The notes under the pieces are model-generated. The model worked only from the letters and a program-made list of their open reading frames with translations, did no database searches and had not been told where the DNA came from. The position numbers were made by a program, and so were the translations under genes. Below are positions 15,006 through 22,969 of a DNA stretch of 26,828 nt, one piece after another; the first letter of the stretch is position 1; every line of letters begins with the position of its first letter. This stretch comes from Thiomicrorhabdus sp034722175 (GTDB lineage: Bacteria > Pseudomonadota > Gammaproteobacteria > Thiomicrospirales > Thiomicrospiraceae), in contig JAYENR010000241.1 of the NCBI GenBank assembly GCA_034722175.1, positions 1-26,828 on the forward strand. The letters are read 5' to 3'.

Positions 15006-16928
15006 TTACTTCTTAGTGTCATTCACTTCTTCAAATTCCGCGTCAACAATGTCGTCGTCTGCATCTTTTGTAGAACCTTGCTGCTGCGCTTGCTCACCAC
15101 CACCGGCTTGCTGTTGAGCTTGTGCTTTTTGAGCAACCGACTGACTTGCTTCTGCTAACTTTTGAACTGACTCTTCAATCGCTGCTTTGTCATCGCCTTT
15201 GATCGCTTCTTCAACCACTTTAATCGCCGCTTCAATGGCTTCGTTTTCAGCTGTATCTACTGACTCACCTGCATCTTTCACCATTTTACGAGTTGAGTGA
15301 ACCATCGCATCCGCTTGGTTACGCGCTTCAACTAACTCTTTCATTTTTGCATCTTCTTCAGCATGCGCTTCCGCATCTTTCACCATCGCTTCAACTTCTT
15401 CATCAGAAAGACCAGAAGAGGCTTGGATTGTAATATGCTGCTCTTTACCAGAGTTCTTATCTTTAGCCGATACATTCAAGATACCGTTCGCATCAATATC
15501 AAAAGTTACTTCGATCTGAGGCGTACCGCGTGGTGCTGGTGGAATCTCATCTAGATTAAACTGACCTAACGACTTGTTACCTGAAGACATTTCACGCTCA
15601 CCTTGCAGTACGTGAATGGTTACCGCTGCTTGGTTATCTTCAGCGGTTGAGAATACTTGTGACTTACGAGTAGGGATCGTGGTGTTTTTCTCGATCAACT
15701 TCGTCATTACGCCACCCATTGTCTCAATCCCTAGAGACAGTGGAGAAACGTCAAGAAGAAGCACGTCGTTTACATCACCAGACAGTACACCACCTTGAAT
15801 CGCTGCACCCATTGCAACCGCTTCATCAGGGTTAACGTCTTTACGTGGCTCTTTACCGAAGAACTCTTTAACGGCCGCTTGAACCATTGGTACACGTGTT
15901 GAACCACCCACCAAAATCACATCGTCAATTTCAGAAGCTGAAAGACCGGCATCTTTAAGCGCTGTTTTACATGGTTCGATTGAACGTTTCACTAATGCTT
16001 CAATTAGAGACTCAAACTTAGCACGTGTAATCTTCATGTTAAGGTGTTTAGGCCCTGTCGCATCCGCTGTAACGTATGGTAGGTTAATGTCTGTCTGTTC
16101 ACGAGAAGACAGTTCAACTTTTGCCTTTTCAGCTGCTTCACGAACACGCTGCAATGCCAACTTATCTAATTTAATATCAACGTTCTGATCTTTTTTGAAC
16201 TCTTCAGCAATGTAATCAACGATTACGTTATCGAAATCTTCACCACCTAAGAAAGTGTCACCATTTGTTGAAAGTACTTCAACTTGCTTTTCACCGTCTA
16301 AGTCTGCCACTTCGATGATAGAGATATCGAATGTACCCCCACCTAAATCGTATACTGCGATTTTGCTATCGCCAGTCGCTTTATCCATTCCGTACGCAAG
16401 AGCCGCAGCCGTTGGTTCGTTAATGATACGCTTCACTTCTAAACCAGCAATCTTACCGGCATCTTTGGTCGCTTGACGCTGAGCATCGTTGAAATAAGCA
16501 GGAACAGTCACAACCGCTTCGGTTACTTCATGCCCTAAATAGTCTTCAGCTGTCTTCTTCATTTTCATTAATGTCTTAGCTGAAACTTCTTGTGGAGAAA
16601 GCTTTTTACCGCCAGCTTCAACCCAAGCATCACCGTTGTCAGCCGCAATAATTTTATAAGACACCATGTCTTTATCTTTAGCCACAACCGCATCATCCGC
16701 ACGACGACCGATTAAACGCTTAATTGCAAACAATGTGTTTTCAGGGTTTGTGACCGCTTGACGCTTTGCTGAATCCCCAACTAATACTTCACCGTCTGCT
16801 GTATAAGCGACGATAGAAGGCGTGGTACGAACCCCTTCCGCGTTAGGAATAACTTTAATGTCTTTACCTTCCATTACAGATACACAAGAGTTTGTTGTAC
16901 CTAAATCAATACCGATAATCTTTGCCAT
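15006..16928 (-). CDS. dnaK: chaperone DnaK (Hsp70)
   Basis: I choose the ATG at 16928 (640 residues) because the protein then begins M-A-K-I-I-G-I-D-L-G-T-T-N-S and a GGAGAG ribosome site lies 7 nt upstream; the five extra upstream residues of the longer frame overlap that site. It is an ATP-driven chaperone. The nucleotide-binding domain shows the phosphate loops (D-L-G-T-T-N-S and D-L-G-G-G-T-F-D) and the adenosine-site G-G-S-T-R-V-P. The C-terminus has the Gln/Ala-rich linker and the D-D-D-I-V-D-A-E-F-E-E-V tail typical of proteobacterial DnaK. It lies between grpE and dnaJ, with a sigma-32-like promoter in its own leader. Confidence 0.98.
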   Translation of the reverse strand: MAKIIGIDLGTTNSCVSVMEGKDIKVIPNAEGVRTTPSIVAYTADGEVLVGDSAKRQAVTNPENTLFAIKRLIGRRADDAVVAKDKDMVSYKIIAADNGDAWVEAGGKKLSPQEVSAKTLMKMKKTAEDYLGHEVTEAVVTVPAYFNDAQRQATKDAGKIAGLEVKRIINEPTAAALAYGMDKATGDSKIAVYDLGGGTFDISIIEVADLDGEKQVEVLSTNGDTFLGGEDFDNVIVDYIAEEFKKDQNVDIKLDKLALQRVREAAEKAKVELSSREQTDINLPYVTADATGPKHLNMKITRAKFESLIEALVKRSIEPCKTALKDAGLSASEIDDVILVGGSTRVPMVQAAVKEFFGKEPRKDVNPDEAVAMGAAIQGGVLSGDVNDVLLLDVSPLSLGIETMGGVMTKLIEKNTTIPTRKSQVFSTAEDNQAAVTIHVLQGEREMSSGNKSLGQFNLDEIPPAPRGTPQIEVTFDIDANGILNVSAKDKNSGKEQHITIQASSGLSDEEVEAMVKDAEAHAEEDAKMKELVEARNQADAMVHSTRKMVKDAGESVDTAENEAIEAAIKVVEEAIKGDDKAAIEESVQKLAEASQSVAQKAQAQQQAGGGEQAQQQGSTKDADDDIVDAEFEEVNDTKK

Positions 16929-16976
16929 GTTTGATCTCTCCAAAACTATTTTTTTAAATTTTTTTACGTTGTTCGA

Positions 16977-17005
16977 TTTATAGGGATGGGGTTTTTCTTT
17001 TCAAG
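16977..17005 (-). promoter_or_regulatory. sigma-32-type promoter of dnaK (with overlapping sigma-70-like boxes)
   Basis: On the minus strand CTTGAAA (17005-16999) is followed after 13 bp by CCCTATAAA (16985-16977), close to the E. coli heat-shock consensus CTTGAAA...CCCCATNTA. The same DNA also reads TTGAAA, 16 bp, TATAAA, so either sigma factor could use it. The start point would be about 42 nt before the dnaK ATG. Confidence 0.65.
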
Positions 17006-17047
17006 CCCAAGCCACTATTTTTTAATCAATTTTTGTTGTTTGTTTCA

Positions 17048-17171
17048 CAGTAAAGTTTGCAGATCGCTGATATTTGGTTTCAGAGCAAGGCAGAAAATGT
17101 AAGTTTACAACTGTAAACGTCCATTTTCTAACACCGCTATGGAGCCGAATAGCAGTGAGATGCCTTTACTG
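17048..17171. repeat. full-length palindromic element between grpE and dnaK (MITE-like)
   Basis: The two halves of this ~124-bp segment are inverted copies at roughly 70% identity by hand alignment. Both outer ends read CAGTAAAG (17048-17055 on plus; 17171-17164 on minus). The centre is a clean stem: AGAAAATG (17092-17099) and GTTTAC (17103-17108) with GTAAAC (17113-17118) and CATTTTCT (17122-17129). The grpE end overlaps the last grpE codon and its stop. It has no coding capacity, and I found no clear target-site duplication. Confidence 0.65.
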
Positions 17172-17735
17172 GGCGACGATGACTCGCGCTGCTCGTACCA
17201 GACGTTCGTTAAGCGTGTAACCTTTCTGAAACACTTCCATAACTGTATTTGATTCGTGATCTGGTGAAGGCACCATCGTCATCGCTTCATGCAGTTGTGG
17301 GTCAAACTTTTCCCCTGCTGGGTTGACACGCTCGACATCAAACTTTTGCAATACATCTAAGAACTGCTTAAAAGTCATATCCAAACCTTCACGAATACTT
17401 TCTGCCGACGCTTCTTCTTTAGAGGCTGCATCCATGCCCATTTCCATTGAATCTAAAACAGGGATCAACTCATTTACAAACTTCTCAAGTGCATATTTAT
17501 GTGCACCTTCTACATCCAAACGAGTACGACGACGTAGGTTCTCCATATCCGCTTGAACACGTAACGCCATATCTTTATGTTTCTCTGCTTCAGCACGTGC
17601 TTCAGCTAATAACGCTTCGACATCATCTTCCATTTGCTCTGTTGCTTGCTCAAGCGCTTCATCTGCTTGATTCATCGCTTCTTCAGCCGTTGGAATTTGT
17701 TCTTCTTGATTTTCAGGTGCTTTATTCTCAGCCAC
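17166..17735 (-). CDS. grpE: nucleotide exchange factor GrpE
   Basis: This 189-residue protein releases ADP from DnaK. It has a Glu/Gln-rich N-terminus, a long coiled coil (about 35-90) containing D-M-E-N-L-R-R-R-T, and the C-terminal beta domain with F-D-P-Q-L-H-E-A-M. The start codon is GTG at 17735, preceded by AGGA at suitable spacing. It is the second gene of the heat-shock operon. Its last codon and stop lie within the end of the palindromic element at 17048-17171, so the native C-terminus may have been altered by that insertion (inference). A sigma-32-type promoter precedes it. Confidence 0.96.
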   Translation of the reverse strand: MAENKAPENQEEQIPTAEEAMNQADEALEQATEQMEDDVEALLAEARAEAEKHKDMALRVQADMENLRRRTRLDVEGAHKYALEKFVNELIPVLDSMEMGMDAASKEEASAESIREGLDMTFKQFLDVLQKFDVERVNPAGEKFDPQLHEAMTMVPSPDHESNTVMEVFQKGYTLNERLVRAARVIVAQ

Positions 17736-17801
17736 GGTCGTATTCCTATCTGTTTGTTCCAGTAAATTACCGGTAAATAATATTTAAAATTTAATGTTCT
17801 G

Positions 17802-17831
17802 TAATTGGGGTCGCCCGCTTATTTTTTCAAG
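17802..17831 (-). promoter_or_regulatory. sigma-32 promoter of grpE, overlapping the end of hrcA
   Basis: On the minus strand CTTGAAA (17831-17825), a perfect heat-shock -35, is followed after 14 bp by CCCCAATTA (17810-17802), a near-consensus -10. The start would be about 60 nt before grpE. It allows grpE-dnaK-dnaJ to be induced independently of hrcA. Confidence 0.75.
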
Positions 17832-18844
17832 AGGGAGCTTAAAATTTTTGCTGTCATATCGACTTTAGGGATCACTTTTTCATAGGGCATACGGCTGGGG
17901 CCAACCACACCTAGTACACCTAAAATCTCACCGTCTACTTCGTAAGGGGTCGTGACCACACTGCAATCTTGATAGATTTCATTACCGCACTCATGACCAA
18001 TAAAGATTTGCACCCCCTTGGCCTGCATACTTTTATCTAATAAACCTAAAATATCCGAATGCTGCTCAAAAGAGTGAAACAGAGCTCGCAATTTATCCGA
18101 ACCAGCCAACTCTTGATAATTTAAAAGATTGGTCTGCCCCGAAACTAAATATGGCATTTTTTGATCTAACTGTTCATCTAATACGGAATCGGTCGCCTGT
18201 ACCACTGATAACATGAACTGGTTCATACTATTACGAATAGAGTCCATTCTAGAGACCAAAGCGTTTTTAGCTTCTGCCAAACTTTTACCCACAAACTGTT
18301 CGTTTAAGAAGTTAACAATTTGTTGCAATTCGGAAGCTGAAATTTTATCTTCTAACTCTATAATTCGGTTCTGTACATCTTGATCATTAAACACTAACAC
18401 CACCAAAACACGATTGCCTCCTAGGTCAATAAAATCCACGTGTTTCAATACTTCTTGTTCTTTATTTGGCATCAGCACCATACTGGTCATACCCGTAATA
18501 CCCGATAACACCTTAGAGGCACTGGCCAGGAGGTCGTCTTGATTCAAACTCGGTAAAAGTTGCTGTTCAAGCGAGGTAAGATTCTGCTGTGAAATCGGTT
18601 GATAGGTAATTAAAGAGTCGACAAATAGACGATACCCCATATCTGTTGGAATGCGACCTGCCGAGGTGTGTGGCGCGTGAATCAGCCCCATTTTTTCAAG
18701 GTCAGCCAACACATTTCTAACCGTTGCAGAACTTAAACCAATTTCAGGCAACTTCGCGAGGGTAGTTGATCCTACCGGTTTACCTTCATTTAGGTATAAT
18801 CCCATTAAGTTTTTAAACAATAGTTGTGAACGGTCGCTTAACAT
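17819..18844 (-). CDS. hrcA: heat-inducible transcription repressor HrcA
   Basis: This 341-residue protein is of normal HrcA length. The N-terminal winged helix (about 1-75) contains G-L-S-S-A-T-V-R-N-V-L-A-D-L-E and the conserved H-T-S-A-G-R-I-P-T-D-x-G-Y-R block. The C-terminal part has G-P-S-R-M-P-Y-E-K-V near the end, as in the family. HrcA represses chaperone operons by binding the CIRCE operator and is kept active by the chaperones. Such an operator lies directly before its own start codon, implying autoregulation. It is divergent from nadK and starts the operon hrcA-grpE-dnaK-dnaJ-dapB. Confidence 0.97.
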   Translation of the reverse strand: MLSDRSQLLFKNLMGLYLNEGKPVGSTTLAKLPEIGLSSATVRNVLADLEKMGLIHAPHTSAGRIPTDMGYRLFVDSLITYQPISQQNLTSLEQQLLPSLNQDDLLASASKVLSGITGMTSMVLMPNKEQEVLKHVDFIDLGGNRVLVVLVFNDQDVQNRIIELEDKISASELQQIVNFLNEQFVGKSLAEAKNALVSRMDSIRNSMNQFMLSVVQATDSVLDEQLDQKMPYLVSGQTNLLNYQELAGSDKLRALFHSFEQHSDILGLLDKSMQAKGVQIFIGHECGNEIYQDCSVVTTPYEVDGEILGVLGVVGPSRMPYEKVIPKVDMTAKILSSLLKK

Positions 18845-18845
18845 T

Positions 18846-18872
18846 TCAGCACTCTTAATAGTAGACTGCTAA
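18846..18872 (-). promoter_or_regulatory. CIRCE operator (HrcA binding site), one mismatch per half
   Basis: On the minus strand TTAGCAGTC, nine bases, then GAGTGCTGA matches the CIRCE consensus TTAGCACTC-N9-GAGTGCTAA at 8 of 9 positions in each half with exact spacing. It directly follows the -10 box and ends one base before the hrcA ATG, so it also covers the ribosome site. Confidence 0.9.
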
Positions 18873-18900
18873 ATTATAAGATGCATACGCGGTTATTCAA
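18873..18900 (-). promoter_or_regulatory. sigma-70 promoter of hrcA
   Basis: On the minus strand TTGAAT (18900-18895) and a perfect TATAAT (18878-18873) are separated by 16 bp. The -10 box abuts the CIRCE operator, the usual arrangement for HrcA repression. Confidence 0.8.
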
Positions 18901-18974
18901 GGCTTAGTTCAATATTTTATTCAACCTTTGTCCATTCAAAGCAATGAACAAAGCGCATTTATGAGTTAAACAAG

Positions 18975-19853
18975 ATGTTTCAAAATATCGGTATTTTTGG
19001 CAAATACGTAGGCAACCAATGTTGGGACAACATTGAAACCCTGATCCAGTTTCTACAATCTAAATCCAAAACAGTGTTTTTAGATGATACCTCCTGCCAT
19101 GACTTTCCTAGCCAGCAATACAATATTGAACTAATTGAACGTAGCCAGCTCTCTAAAAAAATTGATTTGGCAATAGTCGTCGGTGGCGATGGCACCTTTT
19201 TAGATGTTGCTCGCAGTATTGTTGATGATGGCGTGCCTATTTTAGGCATTAACTTAGGTCGTTTAGGTTTCTTAACGGACATTTCACCAGACAATATGCT
19301 GGAGTCCTTAGAAGAAATTTTAGCAGGCGTTTATGAGGAAGAACGTCGAAATTTACTCAAAGTAAACGTGTACGAGCAGGGAGCGTGTGTTTTTGAACAA
19401 ATTGCGATGAATGACATCGTGATTTATAAAACCGACTCACCACGCATGATTGAATTTGAAACCTTAGTCGATGGTCGCTTTCTAAACAGCCAACGCTCTG
19501 ATGGTCTCATTATTTCGACGCCAACCGGCTCAACGGCTTACGCCCTATCAGCAGGCGGTCCTATTCTTGACCCAGGCCTAGATGCGATTTCACTGGTTTC
19601 AATCAATCCACACACCATGAGCACTCGTCCTTATGTTATAGGTGGCAACAGTGAAGTCGAACTGCGCCCACATGAAAACTGTGACAAAGTGGCGCAAATT
19701 ATTTGTGATGGTCAAATTTCTCACCCTATTTCTCCCAAACACCGCACCATTGTAAAACGTAATCCAAAGTACATTACCTTGTTGCATCCAAAAGGCCATG
19801 ACCACTTTGAACTGTTACGTGCAAAATTACGCTGGGGTGATAAACTCTCTTAA
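18975..19853 (+). CDS. nadK: NAD kinase
   Basis: This 292-residue protein phosphorylates NAD to NADP with ATP (or polyphosphate in some family members). The diagnostic G-G-D-G-T is at residues 70-74, the N-D-I-V motif follows mid-protein, and the substrate loop D-G-L-I-I-S-T-P-T-G-S-T-A-Y is intact. The start at 18975 has only a weak purine-rich ribosome site, but the M-F-Q-N-I-G-I-F-G start fits the family. It is divergent from hrcA over 130 bp. A near-match of the iterated palindrome (CAGGCCTA at 19573) lies inside. recN follows, separated by a MITE-like insertion. Confidence 0.97.
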   Translation: MFQNIGIFGKYVGNQCWDNIETLIQFLQSKSKTVFLDDTSCHDFPSQQYNIELIERSQLSKKIDLAIVVGGDGTFLDVARSIVDDGVPILGINLGRLGFLTDISPDNMLESLEEILAGVYEEERRNLLKVNVYEQGACVFEQIAMNDIVIYKTDSPRMIEFETLVDGRFLNSQRSDGLIISTPTGSTAYALSAGGPILDPGLDAISLVSINPHTMSTRPYVIGGNSEVELRPHENCDKVAQIICDGQISHPISPKHRTIVKRNPKYITLLHPKGHDHFELLRAKLRWGDKLS

Positions 19854-19876
19854 CTTTTATTTATTCTAGCTAAGCG

Positions 19877-20042
19877 TTTATGAGACCTTTGTACGAATAA
19901 TAAACGAAAAAACAGATTAAATTTTACTGGTTGAGGCGAACAATGCAGTTATAGATGGCTACTAACAATAGCCTTCAGCCAAAACCAGTGGGATTTTAGT
20001 CATTTTTATCCATTTATTATTCTCGTTTAAGAGGCTCTTTAT
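19877..20042. mobile_element. MITE-like element with 5-bp target duplication, upstream of recN
   Basis: The element is 19882-20037 (156 bp). Its left end GAGACC...ACGAATAATAAACG and the reverse complement of its right end GAGCCTC...ACGAGAATAATAAATG are imperfect terminal inverted repeats. It is flanked on both sides by TTTAT (19877-19881 and 20038-20042), a likely target-site duplication. Inner arms also pair: ACTGGTT (19926-19932) with AACCAGT (19983-19989), and GGCTA (19957-19961) with TAGCC (19969-19973), so the whole element folds into one long hairpin. It encodes no transposase. Confidence 0.8.
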
Positions 20043-20058
20043 TTAGGAATCCATCTTA

Positions 20059-21717
20059 ATGCTGCAAGAACTATCCATTCAGAATCTCGCGTTAATTGAA
20101 AAACTGAACTTAAACTTCAATACAGGTTTTACTACCTTGACGGGAGAAACAGGAGCAGGTAAATCTATCTTACTTGATGCCTTAGGTTTGGCTTTAGGTG
20201 AACGTGCCGACAGTAGTTTAGTGCGTTACAACACACCTAGAGCCGATGTCACAGCGATATTTGATATTGCTCAACTGCCACAGGTACAAAGCTGGTTAGC
20301 CGAACAAGAATTGGATGACGAAGATCTATGCATGTTACGTCGTACCGTTAATGCAGAGGGTCGTTCTAAAGCCTATATCAATGGCCGCCCTATCCCTGCT
20401 AGTAACCTGAAAAGTTTAGGCAACTTATTAATTGATATTCATGGACAGCATGAGCACCAATCTTTATTGTCTAGCCATCAACAACTTAATTTGTTAGATG
20501 CCTACGCCAATCATCCTGAACAGTTACAGCAAACTCAACAAACCTACCAGGCCTGGTTAAAACTCAGTAAACGATTTGAAACCTTACAAAACGCACAGAC
20601 CGATTTTCAAAGCCGTTTGGATCTACTTAACTTCCAGCTAAGTGAGTTTGAAGAGGTAAACCCTATTGAAGGTGAGTTTGCCGAACTTTCAGAACAACAG
20701 AGTAAACTGTCGCATGCCAATGAGATCAAACAGGCCTGTTCACTTTGTTATGACAATCTCGAAGGCGATTCTGGTGCAACCGATCGTTTACAAACGGCTC
20801 TTTCAGCTTTAGAAGAGATTGTCGAGTTCAGTCCTGAATTGAAGGGAACCATTCAACAATTAAATAGTTCGTTGATTGATATTCAAGAAGTCGCCAGTGA
20901 AATTCAGCACCACTCTGAACAAATCGAGCTCGACCCGAATCAACTGCAAATGTTAGACGAACGTCTACACCTGCTATTTGGTCTTGCAAAAAAATACAGC
21001 ATTGAACCTGAAGAGTTAGTCACCAAGGACCAACAAATTCAGCAAGACTTAAATGCATTAGAGCATTCAGATACTGAACTTGAAAATCTAAAAATTGAAA
21101 TTGAACAGGCCTGGTCAGTTTATGAAAACGCCGCACAGTCTTTACATCAATCACGTCAGAAATCGGCCAATGCGTTAAGCAAAACCGTGACTGAAGCGAT
21201 GCACACTTTAGGTATGCCAAATGGCCTGTTTGAAGTTCAATTAAGTAACGCTACGCCAACTGCAAAAGGCATTGATAAAGCAGACTTCTTAGTCACCGCC
21301 AACAAAGGCCAACCTTTACAGCCTTTGGCCAAAGTTGCCTCTGGTGGTGAGCTCTCTCGAATCAGTTTAGCCATTCAAGTGGCCACCGCTGAGGTTGCAA
21401 GTCTACCAACCCTTATCTTTGATGAAGTCGATGTCGGTATTGGTGGCGGAATCGCTGAAGTGGTCGGTAAAAAAATGCAACAGCTGGGTGAACACAAACA
21501 GATTCTCTCTATCACCCACTTGGCACAAGTTGCCTCACATGGTCACAGTCATTTACGCATAGAAAAACACACCCAAAAAGACAGTACCTTTACCAATGTC
21601 GTGAAACTCGAAACAGAAGAGCGCATTGAAGAGCTGGCACGTATGATGGGTGGCCTTACCGTGACTGAACAAACCTTAGGGCACGCTAAAGAGATGTTAG
21701 AGATCGCCCAAAACTAA
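20059..21717 (+). CDS. recN: DNA repair protein RecN
   Basis: This 552-residue SMC-like ATPase is of normal RecN length and acts in double-strand break repair. The Walker A motif G-E-T-G-A-G-K-S is at residues 29-36, a long coiled-coil arm fills the middle (about 150-370), and the C-terminal ATPase lobe has the signature S-G-G-E-L-S-R and Walker B L-I-F-D-E-V-D. The start follows a TTAGGA ribosome site only a few bases from the right end of the MITE-like element. No LexA box (CTGT-N8-ACAG) is visible upstream, although recN is often SOS-controlled. Three copies of the CAGGCCTG palindrome lie in the coiled-coil-coding part. Confidence 0.97.
   Translation: MLQELSIQNLALIEKLNLNFNTGFTTLTGETGAGKSILLDALGLALGERADSSLVRYNTPRADVTAIFDIAQLPQVQSWLAEQELDDEDLCMLRRTVNAEGRSKAYINGRPIPASNLKSLGNLLIDIHGQHEHQSLLSSHQQLNLLDAYANHPEQLQQTQQTYQAWLKLSKRFETLQNAQTDFQSRLDLLNFQLSEFEEVNPIEGEFAELSEQQSKLSHANEIKQACSLCYDNLEGDSGATDRLQTALSALEEIVEFSPELKGTIQQLNSSLIDIQEVASEIQHHSEQIELDPNQLQMLDERLHLLFGLAKKYSIEPEELVTKDQQIQQDLNALEHSDTELENLKIEIEQAWSVYENAAQSLHQSRQKSANALSKTVTEAMHTLGMPNGLFEVQLSNATPTAKGIDKADFLVTANKGQPLQPLAKVASGGELSRISLAIQVATAEVASLPTLIFDEVDVGIGGGIAEVVGKKMQQLGEHKQILSITHLAQVASHGHSHLRIEKHTQKDSTFTNVVKLETEERIEELARMMGGLTVTEQTLGHAKEMLEIAQN
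20548..20555. repeat. iterated palindrome CAGGCCTG
   Basis: First of three exact cores in recN, in context TACCAGGCCTGGTTA. Confidence 0.8.
20731..20738. repeat. iterated palindrome CAGGCCTG
   Basis: Second exact core in recN, in context AAACAGGCCTGTTCA. Confidence 0.8.
21106..21113. repeat. iterated palindrome CAGGCCTG
   Basis: Third exact core in recN, in context GAACAGGCCTGGTCA. Confidence 0.8.
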
Positions 21718-21757
21718 TTAAGCACACGCAGTGCTAATAGCCAAACTAGAAAATGAC

Positions 21758-22942
21758 TTAAAGTAACTCAATCCAGTGTTTTACTGGCTTATCGGTTGCA
21801 CCTTGCAAATGCATCAAGCAACCGATATTGGCGGTGGCGATCACTTCAGGTTCGTCAGCCAATAGATTCATTATCTTGTTGTCTCTCAATTTATGCGAAA
21901 GCGTTTTCTGAAACATAGAGTAGGTTCCTGCTGAACCACAGCATAAGTGTGAATCGGTCACGGGATTTAAGCTAAACCCAAGATCAACCATGATTTTTTC
22001 AACCAGGCCTGGTAGCTTTTGACCATGTTGCAAAGTACACGGTGAGTGAAAGACCGTTTTAGCGTTTTCTGGACGTTTGAATTGACTTAAATCCTGCTTC
22101 ACTAAATACTCTGAAATATCCATGGTGTGATCAACAATTTGCTGTGCTTTTTGTGCATACTCGGCATCGTCTTTTAACAGGTACGCATAGTCTTTAATCA
22201 TCACGCCACACCCGCTGGCATTAGAAATAATGGCTTCTGCACCGTGACCCAGTTCTGATAACCACGCATCAATATTGCGTTTGATTTTGCTAAGAGCATC
22301 GTCTGTGCCCGACAAGTGGTGATCCACCGCTCCGCAACACTGCACTTGTGGCGTTTCAATCACCCCGATATTGAGCTTATGTAACACACGCATGGTCGCT
22401 AAGTTGATATTCGGCGCTAAGGAAGGCTGTACACAACCAGAGATCAGTAAGACCTGTTTCGGAAACGGCTTAACCGCTGCGGCTTCAACGAGCTGTTGCA
22501 GTTTTGGATTCACCTTTGAATGTTTTGCAAACGGCCATAACGTGGTTAAGAGGTTAAACAACTTGGGTGAGGTTAACGTTTTACGTACACTCCAACGTTT
22601 CACTCGCTGTGACAGAGGACGTGGACTTCTCTGCTCAATATAGTCTCGCCCAATATCCAAAAGATGCCCATACTCTACCCCAGATGGACAACAGGTTTCA
22701 CAAGAGCGGCACGTCAAACAACGATCAAGATGCCCCAAGGTATTGTCACTGACCTCTCCCTCTTCTAAAGCATGTTTAATCAAATAAATACGACCGCGCG
22801 GTGAATCTAATTCGTCCCCTAGAATGCCATAAGTTGGACAAGCTGACAGACAAAACCCACAATGGACGCAGGAACGAAGAATTTTATCAGCGGTTTGACC
22901 AGTTTTTGTTTTTAATAAATCAACGGGAAGATTGGTTTGCAT
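21758..22942 (-). CDS. glcF: glycolate oxidase iron-sulfur subunit GlcF
   Basis: This 394-residue protein is of usual GlcF length. Two 4Fe-4S sites are visible: Cys25/28/31/35 (C-V-H-C-G-F-C-L-S-A-C-P) and Cys75/78/81/85 (C-L-T-C-R-S-C-E-T-C-C-P). Two CCG domains follow, each with a C-C-G (Q-C-C-G-A-V-D and L-C-C-G-S-A-G). It passes electrons from the flavin subunits toward the respiratory chain. It is third in glcD-glcE-glcF, 27 bp after glcE, and converges on recN with a 40-bp gap containing only a 5-bp AGCAC/GTGCT hairpin. A palindrome copy encodes part of L-P-G-L-V. Confidence 0.94.
   Translation of the reverse strand: MQTNLPVDLLKTKTGQTADKILRSCVHCGFCLSACPTYGILGDELDSPRGRIYLIKHALEEGEVSDNTLGHLDRCLTCRSCETCCPSGVEYGHLLDIGRDYIEQRSPRPLSQRVKRWSVRKTLTSPKLFNLLTTLWPFAKHSKVNPKLQQLVEAAAVKPFPKQVLLISGCVQPSLAPNINLATMRVLHKLNIGVIETPQVQCCGAVDHHLSGTDDALSKIKRNIDAWLSELGHGAEAIISNASGCGVMIKDYAYLLKDDAEYAQKAQQIVDHTMDISEYLVKQDLSQFKRPENAKTVFHSPCTLQHGQKLPGLVEKIMVDLGFSLNPVTDSHLCCGSAGTYSMFQKTLSHKLRDNKIMNLLADEPEVIATANIGCLMHLQGATDKPVKHWIELL
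22004..22011. repeat. iterated palindrome CAGGCCTG
   Basis: Exact core in glcF, in context ACCAGGCCTGGTAG. Confidence 0.8.
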
Positions 22943-22969
22943 AGGCTTCTAGGTGCTTTTTAAATTGGA

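Noticed and set aside
14929..15117. Plus-strand 62-codon frame across the dnaK end
   Set aside because: It is made of the repeat element and antisense dnaK; its Cys/Ser-rich product is typical of a shadow frame.
16929..16943. Five-residue N-terminal extension of DnaK
   Set aside because: The extension covers the ribosome site, and the family start is M-A-K-I-I-G-I-D.
19854..20058. LexA/SOS box before recN
   Set aside because: No CTGT-N8-ACAG was found; the gap is mostly the MITE-like element.
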